Assembly (NCBI GenBank): GCA_002684755.1
Contig: NYVS01000010.1
Coordinates: 14,741 to 19,793 of the forward strand
Source: Phycisphaerae bacterium
GTDB lineage: Bacteria > Planctomycetota > Phycisphaerae > Phycisphaerales > SM1A02
Reading direction: 5' to 3'
DNA: 5,053 nt
Made by a program: the position numbers and the translations under genes. Positions 1 through 5,053 of the stretch are shown in pieces. The notes under the pieces are model-generated. The model did not search any database. It saw only the letters and a program-made list of their open reading frames with translations, and was not told the DNA's origin. Position 1 is the first letter of the stretch. Each line of letters opens with the position of its first letter.

Positions 1-84
1 CGGATCATCGGCGAGTCCGTCGCCGTCCAGGGCGTGATCTACGCGATGATGAAACGCGACGTCGACGAGCCCGAGGACGGCTGA
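1..84 (+). CDS. C-terminal end of an unrecognised protein (5' truncated by window)
   Basis: Frame 1 is open from the first base and ends at TGA 82-84, giving the last 27 residues of a protein whose start lies outside the window. The visible peptide begins RIIGESVAVQGVIYAMMKRD and ends in an acidic tail (VDEPEDG). A short hydrophobic stretch followed by a basic and then an acidic tail could be the end of a membrane helix or an amphipathic helix, but I do not recognise the family and assign no function. The codons are GC-rich like those of the neighbouring genes. The gene converges on the universal stress protein gene, with a 61-bp gap between the two stops. That this is a real gene end rests on the open frame, the natural-looking composition and the tight gene spacing only. 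Confidence 0.6.
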   Translation, partial: RIIGESVAVQGVIYAMMKRDVDEPEDG

Positions 85-99
85 GAAGACGAGGGGACG

Positions 100-138
100 C
101 CGGCGGTTCGCGTCGATTTCGATCCGGAAACCGGCCGG
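100..138. terminator. Possible bidirectional hairpin between convergent genes
   Basis: The gap between the two convergent stops can fold. The arm at 100-108 (CCGGCGGTT) pairs with 129-138 (AACCGGCCGG), giving nine base pairs with one bulged G (134) and a 20-base loop that itself contains the small palindrome TCGATTTCGA. The placement suits a shared terminator for the gene ending at 84 and the minus-strand stress protein gene ending at 146. There is no T-run on either strand, so it is not a classical intrinsic terminator, and GC-rich sequence forms such stems by chance. The call is tentative. Confidence 0.25.
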
Positions 139-145
139 GGCGATC

Positions 146-976
146 TCAGCTTCTGATGAGCAGGGGGATCCCGCTGCGGCCGAGCGTCCTGCTCGCCGTG
201 TCGCCGAGGAACAGTCGCGAAAGACCGCGGCGACCGACCGCACCCATCACCACGAGGTCGGCGTTCCATGCTTCGGCGTGATCGAGGACCGCATCGGTCG
301 GCGAACCGTCGAGGGCGAGGGTCTCCGTCTCGTGACCGTGCAGGCGAAGGTAGGTCGCGGCCTCCTCGAGCAGTCGATCGGAGTCCACGCCGTCCTCCCG
401 GCAGTGGACGACCCGGACCATGGACGGCGAGAAGCCGTTGAGCACGCCGAACGCCCGGAGCGCATCCGCCGAAGCGGTCGATCCGTCGTACGCGACCACC
501 ACTCGATCGATCGGTCGCGCGGGCGTGGTCATCGCGAGGATCGGTCGGCCGGAGGCGCGGGCGACGCGGCCGAGGAAATCGTCCGCGTGCGCGATCGTGC
601 CGTAGTCGAAGGCATGTCGGATTCCGATGATCGCGAGGTCCGCGAGGCGGAGGGCGTCCGAGAGCGCTTCCTGGGCGTCACCGAAGAATCGCTCGGTCCG
701 GTGGGGGATCCCGGCTTCCTCGACCATCCGCGTGAAGGTCGCGATCGCCTCGTTCATGCCCGCTTCCACGGCCGCGGTGCGATCCTTGCGAAGCTCCATG
801 GCCGCGGCGCCGCCGCCGATCGGCGCCGACTCCGCGGGGTCCACGAGGGTTTCGTCCATGACCGCGATGCCCACGATCTCGGCGTCGTTCCGCCGGGCGA
901 TCTGACAGGCCTCCGCCACCGCGGATTCCATGTATTCGGAGCCGCCGAGGGCGACGATCAGTCGTTTCAGTGACAT
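146..976 (-). CDS. Tandem-domain universal stress protein (UspA family, UspE-like layout)
   Basis: This encodes a 276-residue cytoplasmic protein with two universal stress protein domains, at about residues 3-150 and 157-276. The length and layout match tandem proteins such as E. coli UspE. The second domain is well kept: it opens with a strand ending VVVAYDGS (Asp164) and closes with the nucleotide-binding pattern G-x2-G-x9-G (Gly245, Gly248, Gly258) followed by D-T-A, where ATP-binding members usually have G-S/T. The first domain has the fold-like strand LIVALGGSE, with Gly where the usual acidic residue sits, and has lost the glycine motif near residues 116-135, so it probably does not bind nucleotide. 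Family members bind ATP or other small ligands and modulate stress survival; the target here is unknown. The ATG at 974-976 is supported by GGAG (minus strand, 984-987) seven bases upstream. The gene lies 40 bp downstream of the transporter gene on the same strand, so co-transcription is likely. Confidence in the family is high, in the role low. Confidence 0.93.
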   Translation of the reverse strand: MSLKRLIVALGGSEYMESAVAEACQIARRNDAEIVGIAVMDETLVDPAESAPIGGGAAAMELRKDRTAAVEAGMNEAIATFTRMVEEAGIPHRTERFFGDAQEALSDALRLADLAIIGIRHAFDYGTIAHADDFLGRVARASGRPILAMTTPARPIDRVVVAYDGSTASADALRAFGVLNGFSPSMVRVVHCREDGVDSDRLLEEAATYLRLHGHETETLALDGSPTDAVLDHAEAWNADLVVMGAVGRRGLSRLFLGDTASRTLGRSGIPLLIRS

Positions 977-983
977 GGTCGGA

Positions 984-987
984 CTCC
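984..987 (-). promoter_or_regulatory. Shine-Dalgarno site of the universal stress protein gene
   Basis: Read on the minus strand this is GGAG, seven bases before the ATG at 974-976. It fixes the start and gives the gene its own ribosome entry, although it is probably transcribed from upstream of the transporter gene. The surrounding bases 981-992 form a tiny inverted repeat (GGACT-CC-AGTCC) that could partly occlude the site; this may be chance. Confidence 0.6.
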
Positions 988-1016
988 AGTCCGGACGTTC
1001 GCCCGGAGGATCGGGA

Positions 1017-2603
1017 TCAGAGGAAGAGCCAGTTGACGAGGATCATCGCCGGAATGAGCACGAGGACGCTGTACACCATGTAGCCGAAGAAGCTCGGCAT
1101 CCGGACCCCGGATTGTTCGGCGATCGACTTCACCATGAAGTTCGGTCCGTTGCCGATGTAGGTGTTCGCTCCCATGAACACCGCCCCGAGACTGATCGCG
1201 GTGAGCAGGTCCTCGCGGATGTGGCCGCCGTTCTGCAGATCGAGGATGCCTTCGCCGGCGGCGGGGGTCATCGATTCCGCGGTCTGGAAGAACACGAGGT
1301 AGGTCGGTGCGTTGTCGAGGAAGCTCGACAGGATTCCGGTCAGCCAGAAGAAGTGGGTGGGGCTCTCGAGTCCGAGTTCGGCGCCGTTCGCCTTGAGCAC
1401 CGCGAGCGGCACCTGCATGCTGAGGAAGATCCCCACGAAGAGGGCGGCGACCTCGACGATGGCGTGATAGTTGAATCGATTCGCTTCGCGGATTCCGGAC
1501 GGCGTGAGGGCGAGGCTCGCCCCGGCGAGGCCGAGCATCACCAGCTCGCGACAGAACGGGAAGGCGTGGATCTCGGTTCCCGGGATCGGCTTGGAGGGAT
1601 CGAGGAGGGCGACGGCGAACACCACGCCGAGGAGGAGCAGGAGATTCACCGAGCCGGTCAGTCGCAGGGGGCGCCGGATCGCGTCGTCGAGCGCCGCATC
1701 GAGCGGGGTCTCCCTGCGGACCACGATCGTGTCCCAGACCCAGTAGACCGCGAGGAGGATCACGCCGAGGAACGCCCATTCCTTCCAGAGGACGAGCGTC
1801 CAGTCGAAGGGGACGCCGCGGAGGTAGCCGAGGAACAGCGGGGGGTCGCCGATCGGCAGCAGGGTGCCGCCGATGTTGCTCACCAGGAAGATGAAGAAGA
1901 CGACGGTGTGCACCACGTGCTTGCGTTCCCGATTCGTCTCGAGCAGGGGACGGATCAGGAGCATGCTCGCACCCGTCGTGCCGATGAAGCTCGCGATCAG
2001 CGTGCCCACCAGGATGAAGCCGGCGTTCACGGTCGGCGTGGCCTTGAGGTCGCCGGTGATCGAGATGCCGCCCGAGATGACGTAGAGCGAGAAGAGCAGC
2101 ATGATGAACGGGATGTACTCGCCCGGGATCGCGTGCTCGATCGCCAGGAGGGCCGCGACCGGACCCTGGACCACCGCGTAGAAGACGACGGTCAGAAGCC
2201 CGAGGCCGAGCGCGACGGCCAGTCGGTTCGTGTTGTCCTCCCACCAGTGCATGGTCGATCGCAGCAGGGGAAGCACCGCGATCGAGAGCAGCAGCACCAC
2301 GAAGGGAATCGTGCCGATCTGCCAGTAGGGCGGGACGCCGTGATCGTCGTGGCCACCATGCTCGTCGTGGTCCGCAGGCCCGGCCTCCGCGTCCGCCAGT
2401 GCGTCGGTGAGTTCGGGCGACATCGAGCCGTCGGGCGACGCTGCGGCCTCCGATTCGATCTGGACGACCTCGGCCTCGCCGTGAACGTCGATCACCAGGG
2501 GTGCGAGTACGAGCAGGACGAGCACCACGAGGGCGATGATGTTGGGAATCCGAAGCGGATTCGTCCGGCTCGGCAGGTGGTGATCGGTGACGGTGTCGCT
2601 CAT
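1017..2603 (-). CDS. Ion transporter superfamily membrane protein (CitMHS/NhaD-like; 'sodium:proton antiporter' type)
   Basis: From the ATG at 2601-2603 this is a 528-residue polytopic inner-membrane protein with about 13 hydrophobic segments, near residues 20-40, 97-114, 127-145, 163-180, 193-217, 231-252, 269-290, 318-334, 352-366, 380-402, 417-439, 465-490 and 504-527. Typical ion-transporter-superfamily signatures are visible in the two re-entrant regions: SNIGGTLLPIGDPP (242-255), LDNAPTYLVFF (429-439) and GANTYIGNGPNF (478-489). These resemble NhaD/ArsB/CitM-type carriers and the family usually named 'putative citrate transport' or 'sodium:proton antiporter'. The actual substrate (Na+/H+, carboxylate or other anion) cannot be read from sequence. 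After the first helix comes a loop of about 55 residues rich in His and Asp (78-88, HxxHxxHxxH spacing at 79/82/85/88), predicted to face the periplasm. An in-frame GTG at 2631-2633 would add ten residues (MTPSSRTPTT). Neither start has a good Shine-Dalgarno, and I prefer the ATG. It is first in a probable operon with the universal stress protein. Confidence 0.9.
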   Translation of the reverse strand: MSDTVTDHHLPSRTNPLRIPNIIALVVLVLLVLAPLVIDVHGEAEVVQIESEAAASPDGSMSPELTDALADAEAGPADHDEHGGHDDHGVPPYWQIGTIPFVVLLLSIAVLPLLRSTMHWWEDNTNRLAVALGLGLLTVVFYAVVQGPVAALLAIEHAIPGEYIPFIMLLFSLYVISGGISITGDLKATPTVNAGFILVGTLIASFIGTTGASMLLIRPLLETNRERKHVVHTVVFFIFLVSNIGGTLLPIGDPPLFLGYLRGVPFDWTLVLWKEWAFLGVILLAVYWVWDTIVVRRETPLDAALDDAIRRPLRLTGSVNLLLLLGVVFAVALLDPSKPIPGTEIHAFPFCRELVMLGLAGASLALTPSGIREANRFNYHAIVEVAALFVGIFLSMQVPLAVLKANGAELGLESPTHFFWLTGILSSFLDNAPTYLVFFQTAESMTPAAGEGILDLQNGGHIREDLLTAISLGAVFMGANTYIGNGPNFMVKSIAEQSGVRMPSFFGYMVYSVLVLIPAMILVNWLFL

Positions 2604-2795
2604 GGTGGTGGGGGTCCGGGAAGAAGGGGTCACAGTCTACCGCGTGTCCGATGCCCGATCCTCCGCCCCGGTTCGCGGGCCGCCGCGACGACGTGCGACT
2701 TCGAAGGTGGCGAGATCGGATCGCCGATCCGCTCCGGGGTGCGTACCATTCTGCATACGTCGGAGATTCTCGCCGCAGTTCGACCGGGTGACCTG
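2604..2795. promoter_or_regulatory. Divergent intergenic region, presumed promoters for both operons
   Basis: These 192 bp lie between the starts of the leftward transporter gene and the rightward NHL gene, so promoters for both should sit here. No convincing sigma-70 boxes are visible. TAGACT (minus strand, 2634-2639) matches four of six -10 positions and lies suitably close to the ATG at 2603, but has no -35 partner at 17-18 bp. On the plus strand TACCAT (2743-2748) is similarly weak. The most structured element is the inverted repeat at 2717-2731, listed separately. The two operons could share a regulator bound here; this is inference from layout. Confidence 0.4.
2717..2731. repeat. Short perfect inverted repeat with clustered GATC sites
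   Basis: CGGATC-GCC-GATCCG forms a perfect 6-bp stem with a 3-base loop. It is extended by GAG (2712-2714) pairing with CTC (2732-2734) across a two-base bulge. Three GATC tetramers fall within 16 bp (2714, 2719 and 2726). It lies about 65 bp before the NHL start and 114 bp from the transporter start, a plausible operator position, but could also be a chance palindrome in GC-rich DNA. Confidence 0.4.
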
Positions 2796-4715
2796 ATGCA
2801 AGCCAATCGAAACGACTTCATGACCGGCGTGCTCGTTCTCCTCCTGCTCTGGGCCGGGGCGGACGGTCTCCACGCGGTTCCGACGGAGCCGCCCACCCTG
2901 GGGCGATTCGAGCGACAGGTCGACGGACTGGACGAGTCCCGGGCCATCGCGATCCGTCCGAATGGATCAGTGGTGGTCCTCGACGCACGAGGGAGGATCG
3001 AATCGGCCGAAGCGACCGAGGGGAACACGCCACCGCCGGGTGGATGGGTGGACATCGCGATCGACGGCGAGGATCGTTGGTTCCTGCTCGGTGATCGGTA
3101 CGTCCAGCGTCGCGATGGTGGCGGGGATCCGGCCTGGTCCACGGGGGCGGGTGGTGTCGCGGTCGGAAGCGGGGGTGGCCTGGTCTGGGTCGTCGACGAT
3201 CTCGGCGGGCTTCAAGGCCTTGACCTCGAGACCGGCGAACCACGGCAGGTCGGACGAACCACGTACCCCGGCTGCCGCGGGATCGTGGGTCTCCCGGATG
3301 GCGGCGCGTGGCTCGCGGATACCGACCGCCATCGTCTGGTCCGGATCGATGCGACCGGCACCGAACGCCGATCGATCGGGGACCGGGGGGCGTTTCCGGG
3401 ACTCTTCAACACGCCCGTCGATCTCGCGGTCGCCGGCGACCGACTCTTCGTCGCCGACAAGCTGAATCATCGGATCTCGGTGCACCGTCTCGAGGATGCC
3501 GCGTTCCTCGACCAGTGGGGCATGCACGCGGTGGTCCCGCGGGAGGGCGAGGGACGGATCCACTACCCGGAGGGCGTCGCCGTCGCCGCCGACGGAACGC
3601 GTGCCTTCGTGCTCGAACCCTTCGAACGTCGTTACCAGGTCTTCGGTCCGGTGCCGGACGGCGAATCACCGACGGGAAATTCGCTCCCGCGGATCCGAGG
3701 GGTCGAGAGTCACTTCGGCACCGACGTGGGGGCGGATGGAGACCTGCTCGCGATGTGGGAGCCCGAGAGCGCGTCGGCGGTCGTGTTCGATCTCCGGTTC
3801 GGAATTCCGATCCACGTGACCACCTTCTCCCGGAGTGGCCGCGGCGCCGCGCACTTCAACCGGATCGAAGCGGTGGGCGTCGATGCCGAGTCGCAGGAGA
3901 TCTTCCTGGTCGACGGCGGCAGTCGGCGGATCATCAAGTGGCGCCTGGATCGTGATCGCGAGGAACCGCTCAAGATGGATCCGTTCATGGCGGGTTTCGT
4001 CCGCAGCTGGGGGTACGACCTGCTCGGCCGACGCGTCGTGGAGGCGGGTGGCGGAACCGACGTCGACATCCGGGATCTCACGATCCGCGACGGCGTGCTT
4101 CATCTCCTCGACGCATCCGGGCCCTCGATCATCCTCGCCGACGACGACCTCGACGTGTCCCGCGTGATCCCGCTCCCCGCGGGCACGCGACCGACGCAGA
4201 TCGCGGTGCGGCCCGAGGGTGGCTGGCTGGTGAGCGACGCGGACGCGGGACGGGTTCTCATGCTCGATGCGAACGGCGCGATCGAACGGTCGCTCGGCAC
4301 CGAGGAAACGGGTGTCGAACGTCCCTTCGGCGTGGTGGCATCGTCCGATGGTCGAGTCGTGATCTCCGATCGTGGAACGGACCGGGTGGTCACGCTCTCC
4401 AGCGATGGCGAGTTGATCTCGACCGCTGGTGAGCGTGGTTCATGGGATGGCGCCTTGTGGCTGCCTGCGGGGCTCGAACTGCTCCCCGACGGTGGCGTCG
4501 TGGTACTCGATCAGGGCAATCACCGAGCCCAGGTGTTCGATCCCGCCAGCGGTGAATGGCGGATCTCGTTCAGCCTCGGGCAGGGGCACGACCGCCCGAT
4601 GTTGCTTCGAAGCGACTTCGAACCGGTCGAGGAAGCGGAAGCGGAAGCAGGGGACGGCGTGGGCGTGGATCGGTCGTCGTCGTCGTCGTCGTCGTCGTCG
4701 GAGGATCAGCCATGA
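2796..4715 (+). CDS. Secreted NHL-repeat beta-propeller protein with acidic/poly-serine tail
   Basis: This encodes a 639-residue exported protein. Residues 1-27 look like a Sec signal peptide: Arg5, the hydrophobic core GVLVLLLLWA (11-20), and predicted cleavage after LHA (Ala27). The rest is built from NHL/beta-propeller blades with the pattern 'hydrophobic-x-V-x-x-DG-x-hhhD-x-x-x-x-R-h'. I count about 12, starting near residues 48, 82, 117, 160, 207, 258, 306, 357, 425, 466, 510 and 557. The best are LFVADKLNHRISVHRL (217-232) and VVVLDQGNHRAQVF (568-581). A linker of about 38 residues (388-424) separates blades 8 and 9. No catalytic motif is visible; propellers of this kind usually bind proteins, ligands or glycans. 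The tail (609-639) is acidic (EEAEAEA) followed by nine serines. The ATG at 2796 is chosen because it keeps the basic n-region; ATG 2820 (Met9) would lose it, and GTG 2739 in frame would place 19 extra residues before it. The Shine-Dalgarno is weak. The stop overlaps the next gene's start (ATGA), implying translational coupling. The frame stays open far upstream, but that part is antisense to the transporter. Confidence 0.88.
   Translation: MQANRNDFMTGVLVLLLLWAGADGLHAVPTEPPTLGRFERQVDGLDESRAIAIRPNGSVVVLDARGRIESAEATEGNTPPPGGWVDIAIDGEDRWFLLGDRYVQRRDGGGDPAWSTGAGGVAVGSGGGLVWVVDDLGGLQGLDLETGEPRQVGRTTYPGCRGIVGLPDGGAWLADTDRHRLVRIDATGTERRSIGDRGAFPGLFNTPVDLAVAGDRLFVADKLNHRISVHRLEDAAFLDQWGMHAVVPREGEGRIHYPEGVAVAADGTRAFVLEPFERRYQVFGPVPDGESPTGNSLPRIRGVESHFGTDVGADGDLLAMWEPESASAVVFDLRFGIPIHVTTFSRSGRGAAHFNRIEAVGVDAESQEIFLVDGGSRRIIKWRLDRDREEPLKMDPFMAGFVRSWGYDLLGRRVVEAGGGTDVDIRDLTIRDGVLHLLDASGPSIILADDDLDVSRVIPLPAGTRPTQIAVRPEGGWLVSDADAGRVLMLDANGAIERSLGTEETGVERPFGVVASSDGRVVISDRGTDRVVTLSSDGELISTAGERGSWDGALWLPAGLELLPDGGVVVLDQGNHRAQVFDPASGEWRISFSLGQGHDRPMLLRSDFEPVEEAEAEAGDGVGVDRSSSSSSSSSEDQP
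4631..4648 (+). repeat. (GGAAGC)3 tandem hexamer inside the NHL gene
   Basis: Three exact tandem copies of GGAAGC lie near the 3' end of the NHL gene and encode the alternating Glu/Ala stretch EEAEAEA. Being a multiple of three, copy-number change would keep the frame. Together with the following TCG run this makes the whole C-terminal tail low in complexity. Confidence 0.8.
4674..4700 (+). repeat. (TCG)9 trinucleotide microsatellite encoding nine serines
   Basis: Nine uninterrupted TCG codons (27 bp) encode a poly-serine run just before the last four codons of the NHL protein. Use of a single serine codon, rather than a mix, points to recent slippage expansion rather than selection on protein sequence alone. 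The final G (4700) is the first base of the next gene's GGAGG ribosome binding site. Confidence 0.95.
4700..4704 (+). promoter_or_regulatory. Shine-Dalgarno site of the lipoprotein gene
   Basis: GGAGG ends seven bases before the ATG at 4712, the strongest ribosome binding site in the window. It lies inside the NHL coding sequence, immediately after the TCG repeat, and settles the start of the downstream gene. Confidence 0.8.
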
Positions 4716-5053
4716 GGATTCGTCTCGCATCTCTTCTCCTCCCGTTGATGCTCGCCGGCTGTGATCGGCCACCCGCCGATGATTCGTCACCCGGTGGGAC
4801 GACGGGCGCTGGTGGTGCCTCGGCTCCGGCGGATGTGACGGTGCCGGTGGTGGTGGCGTGGCAGGACGTCGTCTCCGGCGACGGTCGTTGGCAGGTGGCG
4901 TGGCGGCCGGTGGGCGGTCCGTTGCCGGTGTCCGAGCCGTGCGCGATCGAACTCAGGATCACCGACGCCGAGGGACGGCCGCTCGACGACCGGGTCGAGG
5001 TCGTCTTCGACGCGGAGATGCCGCACCACGGTCACGGCATGAACGTGGAGCCG
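4712..5053 (+). CDS. Lipoprotein with YtkA-like domain (3' end outside window)
   Basis: The first 114 codons are visible; the gene continues past the window edge. Residues 1-17 form a lipoprotein signal: Arg2 and Arg4, a hydrophobic core, then lipobox LAGC with Cys17 as the lipidation site. A Gly/Pro/Ser/Ala-rich linker (18-41) follows, then a beta-rich region: VTVPVVVAW (42-50), CAIELRITDAEGRPL (77-91) and VEVVFDAEMPHHGHGM (95-110). The pattern of a strand, 'D-x-x-G-x-P', a second strand and then a His/Met-rich MPxHGHGM loop is characteristic of YtkA-like domains, small immunoglobulin-like extracytoplasmic domains of uncertain function. The His/Met cluster could bind a metal such as copper, which is inference. 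Asp18 at position +2 would mean inner-membrane retention under the E. coli Lol rule. The ATG overlaps the NHL stop as ATGA and has a strong GGAGG, so the two genes are almost certainly co-expressed. Family assignment is moderate because the domain is cut off. Confidence 0.85.
   Translation, partial: MRIRLASLLLPLMLAGCDRPPADDSSPGGTTGAGGASAPADVTVPVVVAWQDVVSGDGRWQVAWRPVGGPLPVSEPCAIELRITDAEGRPLDDRVEVVFDAEMPHHGHGMNVEP

Noticed and set aside
736..743. GCGATCGC, the HIP1 octamer
   Set aside because: I saw only one copy in the window, far below the density found in HIP1-bearing cyanobacteria; it is explained by the general GATC richness.
278..973. A 231-codon plus-strand frame antisense to the universal stress protein
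   Set aside because: It has Arg/Glu/Val-rich composition and no recognisable domain, and lies wholly within a convincing gene on the other strand.
967..2244. A long minus-strand frame overlapping the transporter in another phase
   Set aside because: Its translation is Arg/Pro-rich with no membrane segments or known motifs. The overlapping frame carries all conserved transporter signatures.
2743..2748. TACCAT as a -10 box for the NHL gene
   Set aside because: It matches only four of six positions, with no recognisable -35 box 16-18 bp upstream. Not enough to call a promoter.
930..2795. A plus-strand frame open without stops for 622 codons, continuous with the NHL gene
   Set aside because: It is antisense to the transporter and the beginning of the stress protein gene, both of which have clear family motifs. 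Its translation is charged low-complexity sequence rich in E/D/R/H, typical of a reverse-complement shadow in GC-rich DNA. The real gene starts at 2796 with a signal peptide.
2739..2795. In-frame GTG at 2739 as an alternative start of the NHL gene
   Set aside because: It would place 19 residues ahead of a well-formed signal peptide and has no Shine-Dalgarno. ATG 2796 gives a normal n-region and hydrophobic core.
4570..4962. A minus-strand frame across the TCG repeat, encoding a poly-Thr run
   Set aside because: It is antisense to the NHL tail and lipoprotein start. The poly-Thr run is simply the reverse reading of the TCG microsatellite.

Overview
This 5.05 kb window is GC-rich chromosomal DNA (roughly two-thirds G+C). 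It is densely coding and has no visible mobile element, CRISPR array, rRNA or tRNA gene. The organism cannot be named from sequence alone. A large CitMHS-like 'sodium:proton antiporter', an exported NHL beta-propeller protein, a lipoprotein and mostly weak Shine-Dalgarno sites would fit a Gram-negative environmental bacterium such as a marine planctomycete (Phycisphaerae-like), but this is a low-confidence inference.

Layout. Positions 1-84 hold the last 27 codons of an unrecognised plus-strand gene. It converges on a minus-strand pair: an ion-transporter-superfamily membrane protein (1017-2603, reading leftward) followed 40 bp later by a tandem-domain universal stress protein (146-976). The 61-bp convergent gap can fold into a bulged hairpin. 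A 192-bp divergent intergenic region (2604-2795) separates this pair from a plus-strand pair. The first gene there is a 639-residue secreted NHL-type beta-propeller protein (2796-4715) with about 12 blade-like repeats and an acidic, poly-serine tail. Its stop overlaps the start (ATGA) of a lipoprotein gene (4712-5053) that runs off the window. The visible part of that lipoprotein has a lipobox and a YtkA-like His/Met-rich motif.

How the genes may work together. The transporter and stress protein are probably one operon, pairing ion or pH homeostasis with a nucleotide-binding stress regulator. The NHL protein and the lipoprotein are translationally coupled and both exported, so they probably act together in the cell envelope. 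The His/Met motif in the lipoprotein raises the possibility of metal handling, but nothing here proves it.

Points for a second look: the apparent two-propeller architecture of the NHL protein; the (TCG)9 microsatellite touching the next gene's ribosome binding site; the His/Asp-rich loop of the transporter; an asymmetric stress protein with a degenerate first domain; and a strong excess of GATC, with three copies clustered at a hairpin between the divergent operons. No clear new multi-gene system is demonstrated. The coupled NHL/lipoprotein pair is the best candidate for something undescribed.
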